Shown here one piece after another: positions 53,631 through 64,000 of a DNA stretch of 64,000 bases. Source of the stretch: Sebastes aleutianus (lineage: Eukaryota; Chordata; Actinopteri; Perciformes; Sebastidae); assembly GCA_916700875.1 (NCBI GenBank), contig CAKAKS010000013.1:13292596-13356595 (forward strand), written 5' to 3'. A program made the position numbers and the translations under genes. Numbering within the stretch: the stretch's first letter is position 1; every line of letters starts with the position of its first letter. The notes under the pieces were generated by a model. The model was not told the DNA's origin. It searched no databases and saw only the letters and a list, made by a program, of their open reading frames with translations.

Positions 53631-56313
53631 CTAGGTAAAGAGAGGGAGGTGTGACAAGTGAGTCAGAAGAGCTCTATACATGTAAAAAGAGTCAAAGACT
53701 TTTAGCATTAGCCTACTTCCTGTTGTGTTGAAGAAGGTATAAAGGATAAGAAGTGTGTTAACTATCTAACAGACAAGTGAATGCAAATATTGGGAAATAA
53801 ATCCACTGTAAAGTAACTTCTGTTTATTTGCAGTATTTTTCTTTTTTGGACAACTGTCTCCGCAAGAATGAACCAAATAAAATGGGCCAGTCCTCTTTAC
53901 AGTGGAGTGACACGTCTGTGATGCAACAGAAAACTGCTGTTTGATTTAAACATTCAACACCAGTGTTGAAACACTGGTTGGAAAATCATGCTTTTTAGCC
54001 TTTTTTTCAGCACCCTGATGTAATGTAGCATTACACTATATTTATTTGAACCGGACAGCCCTTTTGAGTGTGGTGACAAGTGCAGCAGACTTGATGCTTT
54101 TCTGCCCATTTTCATCATCCTTTAGTATGTCTACTTCCCACCAATTGGGAGCTTGATATATTTCTGCAACCATGCTATAGCTATTGCTAAATCTGTGTGA
54201 ATGAAGGCTTCTTAGTGTTTCTGCTTCATACCCACATGGCTGGAGGTGTGTGTACTTACAGTTCCCAGCAGATTGTTCAGAGCGATGTCAGCATACGAAG
54301 AGAGGAAGGCTGCATGCAGAGGAGAAGACATTAGGCTAAATATATCCTCAACACACTCACTCTGCATCTTTCTCCAGGTTTGCTGACGTACTGTATGTAC
54401 AGTAGCCGGTACAGAGGTTTGGCTGCAGTTTGTCCTGATAGGAGACAAACTGGAAGCTCCAATTAAGACTAATTTACCTAATGGGAGTAGATGAGCTCCC
54501 TGCCAAACTGCTCAGCGCTAATGTCCATGGCGCTCCTGCTTCAATTACAGATGTGTTGCGAATGTTTGTCTGTGTTCATGAATGAGAGCAGAGGGAGACA
54601 GGAAAGCCCAGTCTAAATAGATAAATGAGGTCAAGCTTTATGGTGACAAAATGACAGGAGTTATTAACCAATTACAACCATTCGAGGCAGAGAAACGCAA
54701 AGAAATTGCCATGAAGGAAATGCATAACAAAGAAGGGGAAATATATAAGGAAACAAAGTAAGGAGTGAATGTTTTTGTTCAGCCATAGCAATGGGGCTGC
54801 ATTAAGTCCCATTATGAAGTCTGAAAAAAGGGGAAAAACACATAACCTAAAAGTAAGGGTATTTCAATAAAATATTCTAATTGAAAGGCTAAAATGTTAA
54901 GTTTGTAGGATTTTAAAAGGGCGTTAGTTTGAGCAAACCTATCCTATTATTGTCTATGTGATGTGATTTTTCACATTTTCTGACCCACAATCCTCTGCAC
55001 AGTGTCTATATGAGCAAAAGGGTGAATTGTAGATATACTTCATACAACAATACGTACTTTGTCAGGGCAGCTGCAGTGCTTACTTAAAGTAAGAAGTAAA
55101 AGAACACACTGTGCACTTGTTTCAGCACCATGGACAGAGACAGTGAGACTGCATGTGTTTCAGCACCATGGACAGAGACAATGAGAAAGACTGCATTAGT
55201 TTCAGCACCATGGACAGAGACAATGAGAAAGACTGCATTAGTTTCAGCACCATGGACAGATACATTGAGACTGTAGTTGTTTCAGCACCATGGACAGAGA
55301 CAGTGAGACTGCATGTGTTTCAGCACCATGGACAGATACAATGAGAAAAACTGCATTAGTTTCAGCACCATGGACAAGGACAATGAGAAAGACTTCATGT
55401 GTTTCAGCACCATGGACAGAGACAATGAGAAAGACTGCATGTTTTTCAGCACCATGGACAGGGTCTATTGAAGCAGCTTGTAGAGTTCTGTCTCCCTCCA
55501 GCGGTAGAGTACCATAACGACAGGAATAATGACTGTTTTAATATTCCTGCAAGTCAGGTTAACTCATCTATAGCAGATATTATTACAAAATCTGAAAATG
55601 TGGTTCTTGTTATATCTGCCAAAAACAGTTTTTAAAAAAGCTATTAAGTATACTACACAGTATTAAAAAAATACCGCAGGTTAAGTTAGAGCAGTAAAGT
55701 TCAAAATGTTAGCCCCAATTCAGCTTTAAGTATGACAAAATTGTGGGGCTTGCGATGTTTCGCCAAAAGCATGCTTTTTTCCAAATGCGTGACACCTACT
55801 TTGTACAACATGTCATTACCAAAAGTAATACAATATAAATCCTGAGTGAAACACAGGTTTTGATACAGGATCGGTGGAGTGCAAAAGTTGTGGGACAAAA
55901 ATTAAACATAGGAATAACAAAGAGGGGTGCACAATATCATATATATGATAACAATAAAGTATGTAGCGTAACTGTAATGCGTTGTTCATCCAAATAATGG
56001 GAGAATGGCCAATGTTGTTTTTTGCTAGCAAATAATATATTATTTTTAATATAAACGCTGTGTTTTACACCTTTTGTACTTGAATTCATCATCGTCATAT
56101 GTGAGATTGCTAACATTGTCATTATGCACAATAGATAGGAACTGTGCGTGTGTGTGTGTGTGTGTGCTTGTGTGTCACCGGTAGCGATGGCAAAGAGGTG
56201 GGTCCTCCAGCTGAGGGTGAAGAAGAGTCCTCCGACAGACATGCAGCCCAGAGCTCCATTAAACCCCAACAGACCAGAGTACAGAGAGTCATGACGCACC
56301 GCTATGGATAAAC
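53448..56313 (-). CDS. slc14a2: Urea transporter (SLC14 family), C-terminal exons
   Basis: The 3' end of a gene on the - strand, in three exons (56313-56179, 54309-54260, 53630-53448) that join in frame. The product matches the last membrane segments of facilitative urea channels: the conserved GLLGFNGALGCMSVGGLFFTL region with the THL motif, a hydrophobic helix (SSYADIALNNLLG), then GLPACSWASTLVVTLMLLLT, where family members have GLP-x-C-T-W, and a short cytoplasmic tail (RIPMGQVMAPEHN). These channels pass urea down its gradient in gill, kidney and other membranes. The tail after EHN is about 20 residues and ends TAA. The earlier exons are not found up to 64000. The number 2 in the symbol reflects the usual fish gene and is less sure than the family. 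Confidence 0.85.
54260..54309 (-). CDS. slc14a2: Urea transporter short exon
   Basis: 50 nt encoding FLSSYADIALNNLLGT. Acceptor GCATGCAG, donor GTAAGT. It corresponds to the short membrane segment between the THL motif and the GLP motif in the family. Confidence 0.84.
54310..55117. other. Urea transporter intron, first part
   Basis: No recognised feature. Confidence 0.35.
55118..55467. repeat. Minisatellite, about 38-43-bp unit
   Basis: About eight copies of a unit built on GTTTCAGCACCATGGACAGA with GACAATGAGAAAGACTGCAT variants. It lies in an intron of the urea transporter gene. Confidence 0.92.
55468..56178. other. Urea transporter intron, second part
   Basis: A TG microsatellite at 56146-56166 beside the exon donor; otherwise nothing recognisable. 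Confidence 0.45.
56179..56313 (-). CDS. slc14a2: Urea transporter exon with SVGGLFFTLSWRTHL
   Basis: 135 nt, phase 1-1. The acceptor on the - strand is a (TG)n run followed by TGACAG; the donor GTGACA is followed by another CA/TG microsatellite. Contains the conserved GFNGALGCMSVGGLFF block of the second channel half. Confidence 0.87.
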
Positions 56314-56315
56314 CT

Positions 56316-56316
56316 G

Positions 56317-56351
<35 letters not shown>

Positions 56352-56433
56352 CACACACACACATTCACAGACACAGTGAGAGTAACAATGAGTCACTGCT
56401 GTTGACAGATCTGGGAATCACATAGACAGAAAT

Positions 56434-56467
<34 letters not shown>
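56316..56467. repeat. (CA)n microsatellites at the urea transporter exon acceptor
   Basis: CA runs at about 56316-56362 and 56434-56466. On the gene strand the first is (TG)n directly before the GACAG acceptor. Confidence 0.93.
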
Positions 56468-56469
<2 letters not shown>

Positions 56470-57920
56470 TTGAATCTGCTGTACTAGAATTATCCATGTG
56501 GTGGCGCTAGACACACACACACTGTTGTACGGTTGCCTTCAGCTCAATTGATTCATGTTAATTTGCGTGTAACCTAATAAGGAAATGTTGATTTTCCCTC
56601 TCTATTCCCCCCCGTATCTACATAGAGCTTGTGTAACAGTGTTTACAGGATATGATGCGCCACTGAGGAGGAGCTGTGACATAATTTGTCTGCTTTGTCT
56701 CAGTATTTTTTCCACTTTGGAAAAAGCCAGTGGTCATGTGGTGGTGGTGGTGGTGAGTAGAGCTGGGTGGTGGGAAGTGCTGACAAAGGCTCTGCCTGTC
56801 TCCTCTCTAGTGAGCCTTAGTTACACTAGAATAAATGGTTTTCTAAGTCTTTTACTGTAATGAGACTGTACGAGTAATGAGAAAAAGAGATCATTTCCTA
56901 GATGTTAGTAAACAACATTTTAACTTAACTTAAGTCCTTACAATAACAACTTCGGTATCATGTTGTTTTGGTGTTTTTCAGTCCTGATTCCATCATCCCT
57001 GGTACTGCTGCAGTATTAATGTGGTTGGTGGGCGGCTGAACAGCAGGTCAATGTCTCACGTCCGTATTAAACAAACACTACACTGTGAAGATGAAGCTAT
57101 ATGCAGACGGAACAGGGGGGCACGATGGCCCAAATGAATCTCAGTGAGGCCAGAGGCATTAACCTTTTCTCTCTGCTGGCCTCGAGCAGTCTCTGCACCG
57201 CGTCTTTCAACGCACACCTGAGGGAGAATAACAATGTCATCAGAAAGAGTAAGGCCGCTGAGATCGGCTGCAAAGGCCAGCGAGCTTCATTCAGAGTCGG
57301 CAAGCAGCATAGTGCTTTGCAAAAGTAGATAGTTTTGCCCTCTCTGGTTGAAGGTTTCAAGCTTGTCAAAACTCGTAAAAATACCGCAGCTTGATCAGTG
57401 GCCGTACACCTCAAACTATGACACTCTACGTATCTCTGTAGCGTCAGTTTTGGACGCGTCAGGGACGGTGTGTCACTTTCTGTTCGTTACATGCATAGTG
57501 TCTTTTCAAAATAAACTTCCAATGTAGGTTTACTTAGTTTCTAGGTTTATTTGCACAACAAAAGTACTTGCATAGGTTTAGGCAACAAACGTACTTGGTT
57601 AGGCTTAGAAAAAGATTGTGGTTTGGGTTCAAATAAGTATGTTTGTTATGCTAAATAACTATGCTTGTTACATAGCTGGCGTTAGTAAAGTACGCAAGTT
57701 ACGTAACTAAACTATGGTAAAACCTCAGCGTTGACTTGGTTTCACATGGGACACTAACAGTGGTCTCCTGGGTAAAAGTCCAGTGTTTGTTTGACCCATC
57801 CAACTTCCCCTACGTCAGTTGCCCTGCCGGTCTAATAATGACACGGATGGATTTACATTGGAGTTAGTTGAAAGCCTGGTGCATCTAATAAAGACGCTAA
57901 AGGGGTCCCTCTGTGCATCA
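56468..57920. other. Upstream intron of the urea transporter or intergenic
   Basis: A TTTAGGCAACAA-type repeat at about 57540-57760. A candidate exon-like stretch at 57161-57225 on the - strand (CTCCCTCAG acceptor, open frame with KDAVQRLLEAS) does not match the urea transporter family and is not called a gene. Confidence 0.35.
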
Positions 57921-58385
57921 GTATCATAGACTGTATATGAAAAGTGGATGTAGTCACCGTGACGTCACCCATTGGTTTGTGGACTACAGTTCTGAAGCCT
58001 CAAGTTCGTCATTTTGTCCGACGCCATCTTGTTTTTTTGGAAAGTTAAAGTTGTAAGACGAAAACACGGACGACTCCTAGACCGGACAATGCCGTGGTAG
58101 CGACCTGTCAATCACAAGGTAGCCAAGCCCTTAAGCATCCCCTGCTTTATGGTCTATTTGATTCTAAATGGGACCATAATTTACTAAATGAACATCATGC
58201 TGTATTGAAGAAGACTTGAAACTAGTGATTGAGACCATAAACTCGTGTTTACAATGTTTACTGAGGTAATAAATCAAGAGAGAAGTAGGCTCATTTTCTC
58301 ATAGACTTCTATACAATCAGACTTTTTTTCACAACCAGAGGAGTCGCCTCCTGCTGGCTGTTAAAGAGAATGCAGGTTTAAGGCA
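57921..58385. repeat. Interspersed fish-type repeat
   Basis: The segment with AGACTGTATATGAAAAGTGG, GTGACGTCACCCATTGG and GTCGCCTCCTGCTGGCTG is of the kind found at many sites in fish genomes. I recognise the pattern but cannot name the family. Confidence 0.5.
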
Positions 58386-58771
58386 CTTCAGCATTTGCTT
58401 CACTTTTCAGACCCGCAGGTATCAGCTGTCTGGTATCAGATGACGAGGGGCACTGACCAAGCGGCAGTACTTGACGAGTTGGGAGTGAAATCGGGTTGGA
58501 TGGGCGAGATCAGAAGCGTGCCCTGTCGCAGTTATAACGACACCCAACAGTGATGTACTGACACTTCCTGGAGTTCGCTTCTACGTCACTGCAGCACGTT
58601 GAAAAATTTAAACAACTGGAGGTCAGCAAAAATACGATTTTCAGGAGCTGTTAAATTGCTCTTCAATATGTGGGTTTCCATCCACCTGTTTGAATGCACA
58701 ATTTGCGCATTACAAAAACATTGCACTTTTGGGCATATCTGCTTGTTGCTGCACGCCAAGCGATAACACTG

Positions 58772-58812
<41 letters not shown>

Positions 58813-60245
58813 GCAGAGGCCATCAGTCCTGTAGCCCCACCCAGAGCAGCTGCCACTGCTCAGCTGAGCTTTAAAACTGCTTACTGACGGTTTCATTGAT
58901 ATATATACACTACTTATGTTTGTTGGAACATGACCCCCTGCAGCAGAATATTTTTACTTTCCTCGGTAAGAGCAATATCATAAAAAATTACTGAACGGCC
59001 GTCTGACTCTGCAGAAGAGGGACCCACAATTTGCTGTATAGCAGCTATGTATTATTTACATGCACGTGGACTAAGCTGGATGTGCTCCTGGATGACTCTG
59101 ACATTGTCACAGTTTGGTTAGAAGAAGCCCATTAAAACCCATAAATGCGTAGCAGCCGAACTAAAAATGCATGACCAAATGTAAGTTATCATACACAGAG
59201 TTAGCTGTTGCTGCAGCTCCCTGACACAATACTGCAGGATTCTCCAAAGAATCCATCTGCAGCGACAGTACATTTTTGGATGCTCTTCTGCAGATGAATG
59301 ACCCTCAGGCTGTGACGTGATTGATGCCCTTTATTACCAGTCATTGTGGGATGCAGTTTAGCAGTCTGGTCCAGAAGCAGACTGACCACACCCCGGTACT
59401 GCCTGCTCTGTGTGTGCTCCGTCCACTCCCTCTTTCCACTCTGTCTGTTTTGCCTCTTTCACAGCAACCCCTCCGCACTCATCTTGTTCATTCCACACTT
59501 CATTATCTCCCTCTCCATCTTCCTGTTCATTGTCCCCCCTTTGTTTCCCATTCCCAGTGCTTCCCTCATTCCTTTCCTTGCTTCCTTCATCACACCCGCT
59601 CTCTCTCTCTGCTCCCCTCGTTCCCTCCTCACACAGGGGTGTCATTAAAGACTAATGGCGATGTTGGAGGGAGGCCCTCAGAGGATACTCAAATTTTTAC
59701 TGTTTTTCTAATATTTGAGTATGGGTGTGTGAGTCACTCCCAGTGTGATATTGTCTATGTTAATAGAATGAGTCAGAGACCTCTTACCATATCAAACCCA
59801 ATACCTCCTCTCCTCTCTTCCAGTTGCTGCCTGCATCAAACCACAGTGACTAGCTTGCAGACTAAACGGACGACAGTGCAATAGGTTGGAATGAACAACT
59901 GAAATGAGCTGCACGTAATGCATTGTTTTTTTCCAGTGTTGGTGTGTAATGGCTAACTTTGCATTTGGGGGCTTTGCTCTTCCTTCAGCTGGTGAATCCA
60001 TCATCCTGTCCTCTGATACCTTCGAGGGGGAAAGCTGTTTGTGGAAGCAGCTGAATGGATTGCTCTGTATGTGGGCTCATTTGTTAACACTGTCCAGGTA
60101 TCAGATCCTTCTTCTCCTTCTTTTCTCTTTTTAGAAGTTAAATCATTGCTGTATAAAACTAGCCGACTGTGCAGAAATTGGAGTAGGCTATGTTAAGATG
60201 ACTAACAATCTACAGCCAGCTAGCGGCTCTATAGGGCTACATTAA
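58386..60245. other. Gene-free stretch with a TG microsatellite
   Basis: (TG)n at 58774-58811; a pyrimidine-rich stretch at about 59400-59640 gives several chance open frames. No exon of the urea transporter is recognised. Confidence 0.4.
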
Positions 60246-60663
60246 GGCACAGTAGTGCTTTAAGCTAAAAGCTAATATTAGCACGCTAACATGGTCGCAA
60301 TGACAACGGCAACATGCTGATATTTGGTGGGTAATGTTTAACATGGTCACCACAAAGAACGCATATGGCTAAGAAGTGAAAGTCGATTGTTCCATTGGAA
60401 CGTCGGCGCCCAGCAGCAGAGCTACGCCTCCGCCATTTTTTTTGGATTGAAAGCGACTACCGGACGCAGTAAAACGTCCGCCTACAAAGGGCTGTACAAA
60501 AGTAAAACAAAAGTATTACCTCCGCCAAGGCCGAAGGCCTAGGAAGGAGGTTATGTTTTCACCGGCGTTGGTTTGTTTGTTTGTCCGTTAGCAGGATTAC
60601 TCCAAAAGTCTGCGACAAATTTGAATGAAATTTTTTGGAGGGGTGGGGTGTGGCACAATGAAC
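60246..60663. repeat. Dispersed repeat, copy 1
   Basis: AGGCACAGTAGTGCTTTAAG through CCTCCGCCAAGG, AGGAAGGAGGTTATG and GGGTGTGGCACAATGAAC. A second direct copy is at 63195-63580. Confidence 0.8.
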
Positions 60664-63194
60664 AATCCATTAGATTTTGGTGGCGATCCGCGGCTCATGA
60701 TTCAGGATTTTTTTTTAAGTATTCCGATCAGCCTGAGCATTAAGACCACAGGGTAGAACACATGCGCAATGTAACTGATGACGCGTCACCCAGCCTCTTT
60801 CCGTCTGCAGAGACAGAGAGACAGAGAGAGAGCGGAGGGGGGATAAGTCCCCTTTAAGGCCTGTTATGTAACATCCAGAGGTTTGGCTCGAGGCTATAAG
60901 TCTTATGGTGTTATGCTGTATTATGACATTGCTTTGTAGTACAGGTCATAGATACACATCCTCCTCCCAAAAAAAATATTTCTTCCTGAACACGGGGGCA
61001 GACTGAGATCCCTCTGCTTCTTCCTCCTGCTCTCTCTACAGTATGGCAAACCACAGAAGAAGATGTGAGATTCTTACTTGAAAAAATCCTTTTATGTTTT
61101 GTCAGATCATAAATACAAAGCTACTTAAAAAACAGTGAACTGTAGCTGACTTCTCCAACAGCCACACTTTCTCTTCCCCCTCCTGTATTTGATCCCACTT
61201 TAAAGCTTTTCTACAATTATTCTCCAATAACATAAATGCAGCCGGAGTTGGAGGCTCTGGCCTACATACAGCCCCTGATCTTCTCCTCCGGAAACCCCTC
61301 ATGGGAACAGTTTACGCCACAATGCTTTGAGTGACGGCTCTAAATATGGCCTCACACTCTGCCTGTCCCAGGTCAACCTAGTGTCTCTTCCCCTCTCTCA
61401 GTATGACCCGTACTACTGTATCTCACTCCTTCTCACAGATAAAGTAGGCAGCATTAAGAGGTGATGAGGCTGATTACTCATAGAGAGCCACAAATCTCTA
61501 AACATCTGCCTGCCTTTGGTCTCTCACCTCATCTTTATCCTTGAAATAAATCTATTACACTGAGGAAAACAGCACCAAAGGTGGAGATGAATGAGACTGT
61601 GATGAATGCAATGAAAGGTATTCTGATGCTGGTGAATGGAAACAATGATCATGATGATGAACATAATGGTGATGCCAATGAAAATGACAGAAATAATGAT
61701 TCTAATAAAGAGGTTAATAATAGTATAAATAATGAAGATAATGATAGTAAAGGATAGAGAAGATAGAGCTAAAGATGAAGAGGACACAATAATGACGACA
61801 GTAAATCTGCTGATAATGTGATGAAAATATAAATTAAAGCTATTAGGATAATGACAATGATGATGACTGTGTTAACAAAGATTATTATGGTGATAACCAG
61901 GGTCTGAAATTAACTTGTTTCACTACCTGCCACTGTGGCAGAGAAGGTTTTTTTTTTGTCTGCCACTCAGAAATTTTATATGCCAAAGGAAGGAATACAA
62001 TTTTAGATCTGATGTCATACAATGTTCAATATATTTAACATAAAAAAATATTATATACATGTTAAATTACAGTGTTTGAATTACACCGTGGAGGGAGGGT
62101 AGTGTACACAGTACTGTACTGTACAATTCAAATGATTATGATTATTTAAATATTTGCTTTGATTAAAAAAAATCTTGGAAAGATGTTATGAAGTTAAACA
62201 GGTCATAATTCCCTCTCTAAAATCAATTTTATATTGATGTAAAAACATCTCCTTCAAACAACTGGATTTATTCAAGTTTCTCGTCGAAAACTTAATTTTA
62301 CGAGATTACATTTGAACGCATCATGATGACGTTGTAATTTACTTTTGCCCAATAGTCCTTTTTCCTTAGCAGACTTTGAACGACTCATAATAATAACTGA
62401 ATGGCACCTCCGTTGACCTTAGTAGCTCCGCTGTTTATCCAAGCAGGACTGTGCTGCCCACCTGCTGCTAACGGCTAACGTTACCAACTCTCCTCCTGTT
62501 GATTTCAACACAGATTTGTTGTTCACAGTGTCGCATTATCAGGGAAAAATAGGGTGCGCCCCCTTTGGAGAGCTTTTTTTTCTCTCCGCCAAGTCTCCGG
62601 TCAAACAAACTGAAACATGATATGGCATGCGTACGCGTCATTGTGCATGCGTAACTGTGGGAAAGCATCGATAAGAGGAATCGATAGTCAGTAATTAGTT
62701 TTAAAACAAACTTTTTTTCAATTAACTTATTTGTTTATTTAATTCATTATTATTACTTTGTTTTCTTTGTATTAATATTATTATTTTTTTTTACATTTTT
62801 CTTTTTTTATGATTCTATTTTTTTTCATTATTATTATTATTATTATTATTACTACTTTTTTTTTTCTTTTCTGAATTTTATTTCAATTTTGAATGCTGAA
62901 GTTGTTTTCCTTAGTGTACTTATTGTGGTCGTCTCTAAGCTCAAATACTTAAAAAATTGGTTTATAAACTATTGTAACTGTAAATTGCATATATGAACAC
63001 AACCTTGAAAAAAGGGAAAAAATAATGGTAAACCATCCATTTTGAAGAGATATACTTTCGATAAATCACAACTTGGTTTTATGCAGGTGTTACTGAAAAC
63101 ATATACACGTTAAATACTTAATAAATGAGACCAAATAAATACAATTAGGCAGAGATAACAGGCTCTTGCTTTTTTCCTCTCATCAGTAAAACAA
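60664..63194. other. Gene-free stretch, AT-rich and simple sequence
   Basis: GAT/AAT-rich simple sequence at about 61590-61890 and a T-rich ATT repeat at 62745-62870. No gene is seen. Confidence 0.4.
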
Positions 63195-63580
63195 AGGCAC
63201 AGTAGTGCTTTTAGCTAAAAGCTAATATTAGCATGCTTACATGCTCGCAATGACAATGGCAACATGCTGATATTTGGTGGTTAATGTTTAACAAAGAACG
63301 TATATTGCTAAGAAGTGAAAGTCGATGTTCCATTGCAACGTCAGCGCCCAGCAGCAGAGCTACATCTCCGCCATTTGGACTGAAAGCGACTACCGGACGC
63401 CTACAAAGTGCCGTACAAAAGTAAAACGAAATGATTACCTCCGCCAAGTCGGAAGGCCTAGGAAGGAGGTTATGTTTTCACCGGCATTGGTTTGTTTGTC
63501 CGTTAGCAGGATTACTCCAAAAGTCCGCGACAGATTTGAATGAAATTTTTTGGAGGGGTGGGGTGTGGCACAATGAACAT
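63195..63580. repeat. Dispersed repeat, copy 2
   Basis: Direct copy of 60246-60663 with small deletions. From about 63800 to the window end there is a related segment (GTTTGTTTGTTTGTCAGCAGG). Confidence 0.8.
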
Positions 63581-64000
63581 GGTGACGATCCAGTTCCGGA
63601 AAGTTACTATTGTAGGTACTTAGCTGGGCATGGTAAGGTTTGCAGCTTACATTTGAGAGGATAAACCGTGTAATCCATGCCTTACACTATTGCTTGTGTT
63701 TTTGGTTTTGGAAAGGTGATAACCGAGTATAGCTCTTACTAGCACCCCCCCTGCATACCATTTTGCATGTGGAAAAATCCAGAGTTTGACAGGCCTGCCG
63801 TGCCTTGATACCTACGCCAAGGAGATCATGATTTTGATTTGGTTTGTTTGTTTGTTTGTCAGCAGGATTACGGAAAAAAACTACTGGCCCGAATCACTGG
63901 GTGGATACACAAATTATTTTCCACTCTTGTTAACATTGCCAGATAGGGCATTTGGCCTTGGCACAGGTTTGCGCTCCCCGAGTACCCTTCTAGTTATGAT
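63581..64000. other. Gene-free end of window
   Basis: Apart from the partial repeat noted at 63800-64000 nothing is recognised. Confidence 0.35.

Noticed and set aside
59321..59884. 187-codon open frame rich in Ser/Pro/Leu
   Set aside because: Arises from a pyrimidine-rich tract; parallel frames on the same segment are equally open and none resembles a known protein.
56314..64000. Further upstream exons of the urea transporter
   Set aside because: I looked for the conserved CDNPWTGG-type and leucine-rich channel motifs on the - strand and found none, so the 5' exons are assumed to lie beyond the window.

Overview
The window is vertebrate nuclear DNA and almost certainly from a ray-finned (teleost, perch-like) fish. 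The evidence is spliced genes with GT-AG introns, fish-type NLR leucine-rich-repeat exons, a fish-like urea transporter C-terminus, and a very dense load of teleost-style hAT, TTAA-flanked and LINE repeats plus CA/GATA microsatellites. There are no prokaryotic operons, no CRISPR array and no free-standing RNA gene; the one tRNA-like sequence is the head of a SINE.

Layout. (1) 1-18.3 kb is a repeat-riddled segment of an NLR-family gene or relic. Five LRR exons of exactly 174 nt, all on the + strand and all with the same splice phase, sit in units that were duplicated in tandem together with their intron sequence. No NACHT or B30.2 exon is visible, so this is either the 3' part of a gene that starts upstream or a decaying array. 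hAT elements, a 3.7 kb LINE on the - strand, a LINE2-like tail and a foldback element have been inserted into it. (2) 18.3-23.6 kb has no gene that I can see and ends in a long compound (TTA)/(TTC) repeat. (3) 23.98-49.50 kb, + strand, is a complete 17-exon gene for an O-GlcNAcase (OGA)-like enzyme. I joined the exons by splice site, phase and family similarity. The sum is 2418 nt, giving 805 residues plus a stop, with every catalytic-site residue I know of in human OGA conserved at a constant offset of 52. Its introns hold most of the mobile elements. (4) 53.45-56.31 kb, - strand, holds the last three exons of a urea transporter (SLC14 family). The 5' exons lie beyond the window. The two genes are tail to tail. 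(5) 56.3-64 kb is the long upstream intron of that transporter gene or intergenic DNA, with only repeats seen.

The clearest structural story is the mobile DNA. Several families of non-autonomous elements all start with AGG directly after TTAA. Two of their insertions can be compared with an uninterrupted site (one with another copy of the host repeat in this window, one by the continuity of the interrupted LINE), and both show TTAA duplication. Two pairs of such elements abut and share a single TTAA. hAT elements show exact 8-bp duplications, and one has an empty site preserved in a duplicated NLR unit. For gene regulation, the points most worth testing are a 57-nt symmetric cassette exon in the OGA-like gene and two frame-neutral exons (one in each gene) whose 3' splice sites are preceded by (TG)n tracts. 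I found no convincing evidence for a wholly new biological system.
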